Shown here piece by piece: positions 22,378-33,771 of a stretch of DNA of 64,000 nucleotides (its first letter is position 1; the number at the start of each line of letters is the position of its first letter). The stretch lies in contig NC_034409.1 in NCBI RefSeq assembly GCF_002078875.1, forward strand, positions 103,821,226 through 103,885,225, in the 5' to 3' direction. This DNA is from Numida meleagris (lineage: Eukaryota; Chordata; Aves; Galliformes; Numididae). The position numbers were made by a program, and so were the translations under genes. Under the pieces are notes generated by a model. That model did no database searches, was not told the DNA's origin, and was given only the letters and a program-made list of their open reading frames with translations.

Positions 22378-24115
22378 GTATAGAATTCATTTGACATCCT
22401 GGTGTTTCATAATGGCATTGCCATATTAATCCCATTATATTTTGGCTTCAGTACATTTGGATTGTGCGGTTAGAAGTATCATCATTATCTGAGTTCTTCA
22501 GTATGTGTCTCCTGTGATGCTTCACTGTATTTGCACACCTGTACCATGCCCATTCTTTGTAAGAAATGAAGTTTCTACCAGACAACTTGTCAGCCACTGT
22601 CTGGGGTTTAGGAGATCTTAGCACAATGTTCTTTTTCTGCTCTTAATTTCCTTGAATTTTTATGCCCAACCAATTGCACAGAAAGTCTTGATACATAAAG
22701 AAATCATTAAACTTGGGCAAAAACTGTGTGAGATGCGTGCCAGGCAGGATGGTGTAATAAGGCTCCTTGGCCTTAAGTCACATAGAAAAGAATCTCCAAT
22801 TCCATGTTAAATACATGACAAGTTGCTGATAGTTCAGCTTGAAGGGCCGAATCTCATGCCGTGCAGCTTCCCAAGGTAATAAAACCGCTTCAGGTTATAC
22901 ATCATATATACTTCACTGAGAAAAAGTAGACATCTTCTACGTAAAAAGAAAGCAAAATGACCATTGGAAATGTAGTGAAGTTTTAGTTTTTCATCTGCCA
23001 TGTGCTGAATTCCTTCCCACTATCTTCAAAGCTTAAGCAATCATTGGATCAAGTCTGTTAGCAGAATGAATGCGGTCTAGTGCTAAGATTATACTCCCTG
23101 ACTTGTTTGGTATGTGATTTATGTATCAATTCATTTCACATTTCTCTGTTCTGCGGCAAAATGGGAATTCTATTCCTGCCTGCCCTTTGTAAACTCAGTG
23201 GGAGTTCGATATAACAATGTTGCACTTTATTAAACTAGAAAACTTACTTTCCCCTTTGGAGGTCGTCACCTCACATACGAAGACAGTTTCAGTTTTTAGA
23301 AATGTTTACTTGTTTTGATTTTTGATTATCACTTTAGTTTCGTGCAGCAGAGATTGGAAACGGTGACTAGAAATGGGGCCAGAAAATAACCATGGGAACA
23401 GAGTGTTTCATTCGCATAGGGAAAACAAGAAATACAGAGGTGTTTTTCAGGCTCCTGTTTACTTCACATTGAGGATTTGTGCCTGTGCAGACTTGTGCCA
23501 TTTCAAACTTTTATTTTAAATTGGTTCAGGTAGCCACCGGAAAATGCTGTGAGAATACTTCTTTCGGTTTATGCTGGATAAGTCAGAGGAAGTTATATGG
23601 AGTTTTAGCGCTAAACGAATGAGAGGTGGGCGCAAGGGCAAGCTGCCCTGCAAGTGAGCAAGCCTGCTACTTTTAATGAGCAAACTTCACTGTGCTCTGT
23701 GTGCAGCGTTAGGCCCCAGGGAGTTCTGCCTGGCAAGGGCTGTAGCCCGGAGGATTGCTGCACCAGGGTAAGGAGCTCATCCCACGAGACCTCGTGGTCT
23801 GGCATGTGACGCTGACCTTGCTGAATGAGTGACATTAAAGCAAATCTGACCAAAGTCCTCTTAGTCACTCAGTGTGGCCCACCAGAGGCCAAGTCTTTCC
23901 TAAATTCTGCCATTTCTAGGACTGTCAGCGTGTCTTTCTATAATGGGATTGCGAGAAGGGGTGACTTCTCCTGCCCTAAAAATGTTCTCCTGTGTCAGCA
24001 TTGCGGAGCTGTGATTAGCTCCGATTGCAGCCTGCCACGTGGGCAGGCAGATTTAGCCCATGTGCTGCTAGCATATCATGCCTGCTGTTCTCACTGCTGT
24101 TTCCCCACCCTGCAG
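22378..24115 (+). other. SMIM11: Inferred 3'UTR intron of SMIM11
   Basis: A good donor (CTCAG then GTATAG at 22378) comes 12 bases after the SMIM11 stop, and a strong acceptor (gtttccccaccctgcag, AG at 24114-24115) precedes sequence ending in a clear poly(A) signal. If unspliced, the transcript could instead end at weaker signals such as ATTAAA near 22706. The stop lies close to the junction, so splicing here would not be expected to trigger nonsense-mediated decay. Confidence 0.5.
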
Positions 24116-24304
24116 ATTCTGTGACACTTGGCAGCTTGCTTGGATTCCTTTCCTGGGAGAACGAAGGCTTCTTGTAGATGAAGGATATGTCCAAGGAATA
24201 AAACCCTCCAGAGTAACATTCACTTAAACTGTTTCTCAACTTTTTGTATGTACAGCAAAATATCTAAGCTTCTATTTATGCAATAAAGAAAACATTTGTA
24301 AAAA
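24116..24304 (+). other. SMIM11: Probable SMIM11 3'UTR terminal exon
   Basis: Begins after a strong acceptor and ends about 20 bases beyond AATAAA at 24282-24287. A GT-rich stretch after 24308 suits a downstream cleavage element. No coding potential. Assignment to SMIM11 is inferred from strand, order and the donor after the SMIM11 stop. Confidence 0.5.
24282..24287 (+). terminator. SMIM11: Probable SMIM11 poly(A) signal
   Basis: AATAAA followed within about 25 bases by a GT-rich segment. Another AATAAA lies some 80 bases upstream, near 24198. Confidence 0.55.
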
Positions 24305-27300
24305 AAAGTAGCGGTCTTGGTTGCTGCTTAATTAAATGCTACAGTTAGAGCTGCAGAGGAGGCAGTTCTTAAAGATTAGCTGCAAGAAGGAGTCTGATTT
24401 TAAAAAGAAAACACTCTTGAGTCCATCATGGGTGTATACAGGGTTTATGGTCAGACAGAAGGGATTGGGAAGGACTCTGTGCAGCTTCTTCAAGCAACTG
24501 CAGGGGTGCAAACATGAGGCTTGTGGGCTCTCTATTGAATCCGAATGAAAAAAACAAAGATAGGAGCTTCTCAGGGCAGTCTTTTTCAAACCTGTTTCCA
24601 TACCTAGCACTTACTTCAGAGTAATGCCAATCATAGCATCAGTATGAAAACCTTTGAGGAAGTTTAATACGAGGAGGTTTCTTGTATTATTTTGCTTTGT
24701 GTAGTGTCCGAGGACCGTGTATGGCTTTCTGTTTGCTACTTGGCCTAGACAATAGAGACAGGTTTATTACCATTAATAGCCATTCCTGCATGTTCTATAA
24801 CTCAAAGCCTTAAAGGGTAGGCACACTCAGTCATGGTAGGTTAATCAACAGAGTAGGTTGTTTGCACAGAAATAAAGTCTTAGGCATGTGCAGCAGTGGT
24901 AACAGGTACATTTACCTTCATATTTCCTTTATAAAGCACTTCTAGATCCTTGTGTTTTCTGGAAGTGAAGGCGGATGTGAAATCTGACAGTGGGGTGGAA
25001 GGAAGAAGACAGGAGGAGGGCCCTTGGAGAAGCCTTGGGAGCCCAGAAGTTGTGGAAGGCCTCTGGGATGGCTCGCTCCTGCCCTCTCCCTGTGGCTATG
25101 GGCTGAGGTGCCTGGTGTGGTCATGTAAGTGTGTACTGCCGCAGCACGTGTGTCACAAGTGTTATCTGGCAGTGCGTGCAGCTGTCATAGCTAATGCTCA
25201 GAGAGCTTTTAGTGCAGTGGAGTTACTCACCATGAACCGTGGTGATTTGTAAAATCTCACCATTCATGCAGTCACCTTGGTGACCGGAGAATTTAAGTAT
25301 TGCAGAAGCCTGTTCCTGAGAGAGAACAGTATTTTTCCTACGGCAGCTTCAGGACTATCTATCTGACTGGGGAATTCTTAGTGTCATTGTAAATCTGCAG
25401 TTTTCCTCTGCTGTCTCAGCAGTCATCTGTGTATGCAAACGTGGAATTGAATGGTAATTTAATTAAATGACTGCGGTGTTCAGTGAGAACAGACTCTCCT
25501 AACCACTTCCATTAAACAGCTATTGAGGGAAACACACCGAGGAGTTTAGCTAAGCCACACACCCAAACCATACGAGGAAACTCAGGCCTGTGTAGTGTCC
25601 ACCAGCATCAAAATAAGTAATGTGCTAACTCCATGCAATCAGGGATTGCCTTTAAGTATTGGCCTCACTCTTGATTTTTTTAGAGTCTCAAACAATAGTA
25701 GACTTTTCTAAACCAATAGTTAGAAAGTGTTTTTAATTGAAAGCAGAGGGATTCTCCCTTTCAGTACAGCTACTCTGTAAGCAGAATCAGAGGTACGCAA
25801 TCTCCCTTTAAAGCAAGTCATACAGCATCAAAGCAATTGAGCTCCATTTAGCACTCAAACAAATGAAGACTGGTGTTAAAGTCTGAGGGGCTTAGCTTCC
25901 TAAACATGTGCAAGAAAGCAATTAACAGGAGGAGTCCTTTTTTTGTTCCTCAATTCAACATGGGCAAAAAGCAGCTGTGAGTCTTCTCAGAAGTCCTCCA
26001 CATCACCAGCTCTTTGCATCTGCAGACAGCTCAGAAAAACTTGTATATTTGTATATCTTAAATATTTGTATATTTAAGACTTCAAGTCTGGTCCAATCCA
26101 ACAGTTTTTTTTCCCTTAACTTCAGAGTAGCACTATGGCATAGAAAACCCCTGGAAGTTGTTATGGGTCTCATAGCAGGCTGATATCTTGGAGGTTCCAA
26201 AATACGATGCTGTACCTGTTCCCAAATCTGAACCAACTTCTCCAGTATATCTGGGTGGAGATTTGATCTATGCTACAAAGCCCGTCTGGGAAGGAGAACA
26301 CACCTGTATTTTCCTTCACTGTGTAAGTTGTAGCAGATCTCTTTACCCTTGAGCACTGCATGTGCCACAGTAGCAGCCTTGAACAGGAAAATATGCTGAC
26401 ACTGGGGGGAGACAGCAGCTCAAATTTGTTTCAGTTTCCTGTTCAGAAAACAGCTGAGGACCTCAAAACCTGTTCCTTTTTTTACCGAAGGAAGAGTTAT
26501 ATGACTAGTCCAGACAAATTTAAAAGAGGAATAGAGAATTTGATTCTATTGAGTTTCTGCAAGCAAGAGGAGGCAGCAAGAAGAGAGAGCCTTGAAGTGC
26601 ACAGCAGGAATCTAATCAGGATTCCCTTGTAGATATTCCTAACCCAGAAAGCAAGCCAGGTCACACTCTTTTGGTGCCTACAGAACTACAAATTCACTGC
26701 TTCTCTGCTTGTTCCACCAAATTACTCTCTTTGAAAGGAGCATTCATGTTGTACAGATTGGCAGCTTAACTTTAGCCAGCGCCTCATTTGCGCAGGCCTT
26801 TGACTGTTGGATGTTGTCATTGTCACTACTGCCAAGTGTTGAAGACGACTGAGAAATGGTTTAAGCTTCTAGTGTTTGCATCTTTAGGTTTTTTTCTACT
26901 GACACGAAGGCCATGTGTTTTTAAATAGAAGATGAAATCCTTCCATAGTAATAAAGAAATTATCAGAATTTTAAGGAAATCTTAAACATGGAACAGATTT
27001 TCAGAGGATGTAAGTGGCTGCTGGAATAGGGCTCTTCCAGCTTGAAGGAGCTTCATGGTTGTGGGGTGGCTGTAGTCCTTGAAGTGAGGTGAATAAGTTT
27101 TCAATGAGACTGTCTTCTTATTATCCATATTAGATATTATTTGAAAGTAAGTCAGCTTGATTTCAGTGCCACTTAACACTTTTAGTTGGAAGGCCATGAG
27201 TCTTTCACCTGAAATGTAACAGCAATGGTGCTGGGAAAGGCAGAGCTCTCTCAAGCAGTGCCCAGGGGCAGGAGAGGTTGCTGTCCTGCTTGCTGTCTAA

Positions 27301-30300
27301 AAGCAAGGCAAGACTTGGGCTGTTTGCCCTGGTGTCACGTTGAATTCCTTGTTTCCGTGTTAGGTCTAGTGGGTACAGCTCATGCACAGTGGCAGAGCCT
27401 ACCATAGAGATAAAGCCATACAATGCCTACTTAAAGTTGGGTTTGCTGACTAAGAAAACTGCACCGCCCTCAAGCCATTTTGCTGCAAGTCAATGAGCTA
27501 AATATTTTTAAGGTCTCAGACTACCAGCTCCAAGAACCTCTTGCTATTTCTAGCATTTCCTTCCTCAGTTTTCCTCTTGGGGATCCGCTATTCCAGCTGT
27601 TTTTTATTGCTTTTCTTACTGAAGGCACTGTGAGTTCTCTATCTGGCTTTGAGTCCTTCACCATTCTCCCTGGATCACAACTCTTGCCTGTGACACATGG
27701 TCAGAGTCTCTGCCAATCTGCTGACTCTCAACCTACCCTGTCCAAAGAGGAGCACTGCTACATGCCCTCATATCACCCTTTCTAGCTCCAAACCAGTAGA
27801 TTAGGCAGACTGATACCTCTCTTGTTTTTAGAATCCTAGAACAGCTTGGGTTGGAAAGAGACCTTAAAGTTTATCTAGTTCCCCTCCCTGCTGTGGGCCG
27901 GGCTGCCACCCACCAGATCAGACTGCCCAGGGCCCGAGCCAACCTAGCCCTGAGTGCCTCCAGGGATGGGGTTTCAGCTTTCACCAGGCCCAGTTCCACA
28001 GCCTCTCCAGACCTGCTTCCAAAGACACATCTACTTGGTGCATCTTCTCCCTACTTATTAACTGTTTACAACTTTCTGTCTTCAAGTTTAGGGAGAAGCT
28101 GATAGAACTCACATGAAGGACCTGATTGCCCTGTGATAGCACAGTGTCTGACACACTCCTGATCACATGGAAAACAAACCAGGCAGTGGGGCCATGTGAG
28201 TGTAAAATCTGCAGCATTAGTGTATGGAGACAGTTCAGGTAACATTTCTGGAACCTGAGTTTACGTCCTTCCCCAGACAGGTGCCAGAAGCCATTTTTGG
28301 ATGGGACAGCTGTAAGTGGCCACCTGGTTTGGGGACTCAGTGGTGGCTGCATGTTTTGTACACAGCGCACGTCATTCCACAGCTTGGCTTTGGCTATTCA
28401 AGCTGGTTCATCTTGGCTACCAAAGCAAGCTCAGTGTACCATCTAGGCTCAACTGGACCTTGACTGGCATACGTGTATATCAAACTTCTATCATGGGTAT
28501 AATCAGAGCACCAGCTGCTCCTTTTCCACTTTGTGATAGGGATACCTGATAGTTGCCAGAATAGTTATCCCCATAGTGATAGATTCCTCATATGTTCCTG
28601 TAGAGAAAAAATTTGTTTGGGCACAAATAAGTGATTAGGCATGTATTCATGTGCATCTCCATATGGCATCAATTTCTCCCTCTTTGAATCTGATAAAAGA
28701 GCTATTGAAAACGTCTGTGTGTAATGGCATCAAAGGCTATGCCTCCCTGTTAGATTAGTTCTAATCTGACCAAAGACTCTTGAGATGGCTGTCACAGAGC
28801 AAAGAATGTGTATGTTTGCTTCCTTTCAATCACTAGAAACACAATATAAATGACTGTCTTTCTTTATTAATATTTTTTGGCAGGTTTTGTTCTGTTTGTG
28901 TGGTACTTTCCAAGGTCCACGGCTCTTTTGAATTACTGTGACTCATATTCCTCTGGCCTAATCACTGATTTGCGGAAGTTTACCACTAGCCAACTAGAAA
29001 TGTCAGGCACTGTCAGTTAAGAGGTGTTTAAGCCATGTAAATGAGCCTGGCCCTTGTGTGTATTTGTCTTCTAAAGCAGTTTTTTTCTTTTGCATTTCCT
29101 GCATGGAATGTTGTCACTGTATACTTCCTTCTTTCCTTGTGCCCCACCATTACAGCCTCAGCATGGGCCTCCATAGGTTCTTGGCCTAAAAGCATTTGCC
29201 CTATCAGTGCTCTGGGTTGCAGCATGCTATTAGGACAGTGGACTTAAAAAACTCTTGAGCTAATCCTTGCAGTCCTGCTTCATAGACTGGAAGAAAATAG
29301 ATGTTTTTTTCCATGAAGATGAGGCTTGGAGAAGCATTTAGAAGTAATTAGTCAATGAGACGTCATGAAAATGCAGGTGATTTGCATTCCGGCTAGCTTA
29401 GAGCAGAGGGACATCTGTTATAGCTTCCTCATCAACATATGCATTTGCATCTGCCTCTCTTCTTTATGCAGAGATACTTTAATCACTTTATTCTAGTGGT
29501 GCATTTTAATCACAGAGTTGGGAGAGGGAACGAAGACGTTTGTTTTGACATCTTGAAATGGTCAAACATACTGGGCCTCACCACAACAGCTACTGCTAAC
29601 AAGCCTAATAAAATAATAGCTATTTAAAACACTACCAAGAAGATATTGGACTCATGCATACTCTCTCAGATGCTTTTGAACAAGGTGCATGCTATTTGCT
29701 AACATCCTCCTATTAGATTGTTTAGTCATATGTTTTTACTTGTCATCCTAAATTACCAGTTGAGTCAGAACTGCATGAACCACCATATTTTTCTTCAGTA
29801 CGAAGTGCTATAAAGCTTTTTAGAAAACATGGGTTGTAATTACCCTTTTGCAGCAGCAGAGGGGGAGGGAGGAAGAAAGGACTCATCTCAGAGGATTTTA
29901 TACAAAATACCAAAGTTCAGTTAGTTTCAAACTTAGTTTCTTTCCTGCCCACAGGTTTCCATTCCCGTTAAATATGACTGAGTAGAAAAGTTTCACCAGC
30001 CCTCAGCCTCCCAGGAGAAGGCAGGGAAGAGTGGAAGTAGCTGCAGAGACCTTCCCTGCTGTTCCCAGACCTCAGCAGGGAATGGATGTTTTTCCCTCTT
30101 TCTCTGGAGGGTGAGCCACCAAACACTTCTTTCCTCACGCTCGTTTCCATGAAGGCTTCACCATTTTACCAAATACGAAGTAGGAAAGACAGATAAATTC
30201 CTGTGACAGAGATTACTTCTTCACAGAACTTTCTTGTTGCTGAAATGGATGGAAAGCAGGTGATTCTGCACCTGGTCCCATGGTCTCCACTGCAAATTAC

Positions 30301-31889
30301 AGATGACAGAAGACACTCCCTAGCAGCAAATAAGTTTTGCGGCATGGCTCTAAATGTGCAGTTGTGTAAGGCGGTGGAAGCGGAGACCTGTATGGCTGAG
30401 CTGTGGTGAGGTGGCAGTCTGGGAATCTGCTCTGTTCATGTTTGATCTCACTCTCTTTTATGCAGATCTAGAATAGAGCAATGAAGTCATCAGGTTTTTG
30501 CTGATTTGATGATAGCTGAAGTTAGCACACTCTTACTTCTCCACACCTTCATGCCACTATTATAGTGCGGGTCATCAGGTGAAGGTAAACACAGCCGTTG
30601 TGAAAATGAGTTGTGCATCATTTGTTTGTTAAGAAAACCAAGCTACTGTGCAGTCACTGCTAATCCTTGTGGTAAAGAGGCATTGGATCTATTTCTTTTC
30701 TTATGATGATTTCTCACCACTTGGTATTCATTGGTGTTCGGTAGCACGGTTCCTGCTTCAAGCCAATATGAAATTATGTTCAGAACCACGATACCAGCAC
30801 AATAAAAATATTCCTGCCCCTTCCTAATCTTTTCCCCTTTCCTCCCCTACTCTTTCATCCCTGCATTTGAAGCAATTTTCCATTCTCTGCTATTTCCATA
30901 TTTATAAAAATGAGCAGATGTTTCTCCTGATGAACATGAAGCTGAGAAAGTACAATTATTTTCCTTTGTGTATTCATATCTCAGTTTTAGGGAATTACAT
31001 GCATAGATTCTTCTGAAGGTAGATGAGACTCCTTTTTGAGATATCTTTCTGCCACACCAAATTACAGTGCTCAAAAATGACAATTTAGATGGTTTCCACA
31101 CACAGGAGAAAAACAGCACAGATTTCCCTCAGTGTATTGAAGTGTTTTAATGAACCTGTGAATCATAACATTTCTTTCATGTTTTCATGGTTTTCATCTT
31201 CTGTCTTAAAAGTACAAAATAAATACATACAAAGTAATGGACTACGTGGAGAAAGTAAATCAGGAGCTACTTTACAGAAACAAGAAAGTGTTCCATGACC
31301 TTGAAAAGCAACACATTTAAAACATGACTTTGCATCACTCAAATAAACTTTTGAACTCAAATCTGCAAGAAATCATTGTATCTCAGTGCCTAACGGGATT
31401 CAAACAAGAGTGAACTGATGTCAGCAGTAAGGAGAATCTCCAGTGATGAATGCCATATTTTATCCTGAGAGACTGAGCTCTTCATCCTTTAAAGCCTGAA
31501 CCAACTACTGATTGTTAGGCTTCAGAAAGGAACTTCCCTTTTAAAAAAGATTACGTGTCGCTGGAATGTTTATTGCAGAGTGTTGTCAGAAGCAAGGCAC
31601 CAGACATAATGAATTAATGAGCTGATAACAGGTGAATGTCTGTATTATGGGAAAGTCTCATAAACCTTCTCTAATCTGTGGTCTCTGGCTCAGTTGCAGT
31701 CCAGCATATACTCTGCTCAGGAGCAACTCTTCCATATGTGTCAAAGATGAGTCTGACCTGCAGAATTAATTTTGCAGCATAAACTTTCTCAGAATGGAGG
31801 AGATTTAATCTGTGACATTGTCTTATGATTCCTATGACAGAGGATATGTATCCAGAAGGCAGCTAAACTGGGCCTTAGGCGTGCTTTTG
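24305..31889. other. Spacer between SMIM11 and the CR1 copy beside FAM243A
   Basis: No gene seen. Short open frames show no domain, membrane or motif pattern that I recognise. The stretch holds one CR1 piece at 27829 and an AT-rich segment near 26040-26075 with repeated TTGTATAT units. No RNA gene was recognised. Confidence 0.55.
27829..27990 (-). mobile_element. CR1 LINE 3' tail
   Basis: Complement of a CR1 3' end: AGAATCCTAGAACAGC, 'ttgggttggaaagagacct' and 'gcccagggcccgagccaac'. Truncated near 27990. Confidence 0.85.
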
Positions 31890-32562
31890 CCCATTTTCAT
31901 GGAGGAAAAGGATCTGGGGGTGTTAGCTGACAGCTGTCTGAACATGAGCCAGCAGTGTGCCCCAGAGGACAAGGAAACCGGTGGCATCGTGGCTTGTGTC
32001 AGAAATAGTGCAGTCAGCAGGAGCAGGGAGGTGATCATACCCCTGTACTCAGCTCTGGAGAGGCCACACCTTGGGTACTGGGTTCAGTTTTGGGCCCTTC
32101 ACTACAAGAAAGACATCGAGGCCCTGGAGCGTGTCCAGAGAAGGGCAACGAAACTGTGAGGGGTCTGGAGCACAAGTCTGATGGGGAGCGGCTGAGGGAA
32201 CTGCGGTTGTTCAGTCTGGAGAAGAGGAGGCTCAGGGGAGACCTCTTCACTCTCTACAACCACCTGAAAGGAGGCTGTGGTGAGGTGGGGGTCAGCGTCT
32301 TCTCCCAGGTAACAGTGATAGGACAAGAGGGAATGGCCTCAAGTTGCACCAGAGGATGTTCAGGTTGAATGTTAGGAATGATTTCTTCTCAGAAGGAGTG
32401 GTGAGGCACTGGAACAGTCACCGTCCCTGGAGGTGTTCAAGAGCCGTGTGGATGTGGCACTGAGGGACATGGTCAGTGGGCATGGTGGAGTTGTGCTGAC
32501 AGTTGGACTAGGTGATTTTAGAGATCTTTTCCAACCTTAACGGTTCTATGATTCTGTGATTT
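31890..32562 (+). mobile_element. CR1 LINE fragment with end of reverse-transcriptase ORF
   Basis: One of the longest CR1 copies in the window. The plus strand retains the last part of ORF2, recognisable as [18 protein letters not shown] followed by [19 protein letters not shown] and [17 protein letters not shown]. It then covers the 3'UTR to the tail GGTTCTATGATTCTGTGA. It is 5' truncated and frame-disrupted after the RRATKL block. Its 3' end lies about 110 bases from the FAM243A poly(A) signal, which points the other way. Confidence 0.92.
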
Positions 32563-32669
32563 TTTGCAATAAGACAAATTAACTGTCCCTTCCTGGTGCA
32601 AGTGTAGCACGTATCAGCCTTGTCCTGGAAAACATTTGGAATGTGACATTCAGATTTAAAATGATCTCT

Positions 32670-32675
32670 TTTATT
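32670..32675 (-). terminator. FAM243A: FAM243A poly(A) signal
   Basis: TTTATT on the plus strand reads AATAAA on the minus strand, about 110 bases after the FAM243A stop. It is the first canonical signal downstream. Confidence 0.65.
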
Positions 32676-32783
32676 AGTACAATTAACATTGTTTTTAAAG
32701 CTTATATCCTTTCAACAAAAGGGCTCTACAGAGCAGGAACCACTATCAAAGCACATCTGAGGCCTGAAGATAGGAAGAACCAT

Positions 32784-33545
32784 TTAAGAAAATGAGTCAA
32801 GGTAGTAGTTTTCCCATTTCTTCACTTTGTTAATTGCTATCTTCCATTTGTTTGGGGTCATCTTCTCCATTCCTTTAATAATCAGGTCGTTGAAGAGGAT
32901 ACATCTATAGGAGTGGGTATTCTCAACAGACCTCAGGGCAAAGTCCTTCCTGTTGTTTATAATAAACCATTTCAGAGAAGACCAGTCAACATCCATTGGG
33001 TAGAGGCAGTTGTAAGATGAAGGCACAACAAGAAGCTCATGGCCATTGGCTCTAGCAGTCTCAGGGCAACACTTGATGCTGGACACGTAGATCACTGGTG
33101 GGACTGAAGGCAGCAATCCCATCTCCTGCTCCTTGCTGTTCTTTGCGCCTACACCTGTCAGCTGCCTTTTATCTCTTGTCACAATTATGCATTTCCCGTA
33201 GGACATGGTTAGAGAATCACACAATTCCTGAAAGACACCATTCTGTTTTTGAGTGGGCAGTTCATTTCTTAACAGCAGTTTGTACCTCCACGGCACCCAG
33301 CCTTGGCTGCTGCCAGCATGAACAAGTGTCCACGCTGGCCAGCGTAGGCTGGCCTCCTCAGCTACTTTTTCTCCTGTTATAAGACTTTCTGGAATATCTG
33401 TTTCCCCTAAAAAGATAGTGTTGAAACCATCACGCTGCAGTGCCCTCAGAGCTTTTAAATAGTGCAAGCACTGTGTCTTTGAAGCATCATCAAAGCAGCC
33501 ACTAGGAATTACGTGCCTGAGAAGCCGATTTGCAAAACGCTGCAT
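32784..33545 (-). CDS. FAM243A: FAM243A (C21orf140) orthologue, function unknown
   Basis: A 253-residue coding region in one exon, close to the roughly 251 residues of human FAM243A, which lies between SMIM11 and KCNE1 on chromosome 21. Recognisable conserved parts are MQRFANRLLRHVIP at the start, LKALRALQRDGFNTIFLGET, IPESLITGE, VHAGSSQGWVPWRYK, SYGKCIIV, WSSLKWFIINNRKDF, SYRCILFNDLI and the end WENYYL. I see no signal peptide and no membrane segment; no catalytic motif is recognised and the function is unknown. I chose the ATG at 33545 because it matches the family start and has A at -3. The frame stays open upstream to another ATG at 33671 (weak context), which would add 42 residues. A strong minus-strand acceptor places the exon start at 33771. 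AATAAA follows about 110 bases after the TAA. Confidence 0.92.
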   Translation of the reverse strand: MQRFANRLLRHVIPSGCFDDASKTQCLHYLKALRALQRDGFNTIFLGETDIPESLITGEKVAEEASLRWPAWTLVHAGSSQGWVPWRYKLLLRNELPTQKQNGVFQELCDSLTMSYGKCIIVTRDKRQLTGVGAKNSKEQEMGLLPSVPPVIYVSSIKCCPETARANGHELLVVPSSYNCLYPMDVDWSSLKWFIINNRKDFALRSVENTHSYRCILFNDLIIKGMEKMTPNKWKIAINKVKKWENYYLDSFS

Positions 33546-33771
33546 GTTGGCTTCTAAAGGGATACAGGAGTTGGAAGCTGCTGAGCTCACAATGTGTGTG
33601 GTTGCCCTGGTGGTGCCTGCAATGTCACACCCATCCAGCAGCATCTCTGGGGCTTCCAGGTGGTTGATCATAAGGCCACTGTCTTGTATGTGAGGGACAT
33701 TGGGTGCCTGGAGCCCAACATTGCAGCCACCCGTGGGAGGTCCACCACGTTCAACCTGCCCTCCTTCAGGC
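33546..33771 (-). other. FAM243A: FAM243A 5' part of exon, with possible N-terminal extension
   Basis: On the minus strand a strong 3' splice site (branch-point-like CACTAAT, pyrimidine tract, CCAAG) gives an exon start at 33771. The FAM243A frame stays open from the exon start, and the only in-frame stop nearby lies within the intron. The in-frame ATG at 33671 would give a 42-residue extension ending SNSCIPLEAN before the usual start. It is more likely 5'UTR, but the long open stretch is unusual. Confidence 0.5.

Noticed and set aside
31812..32159. 115-codon frame with reverse-transcriptase-like sequence
   Set aside because: It is the C-terminal remnant of CR1 ORF2 in a 5'-truncated copy, recorded as a mobile element, not as a gene.
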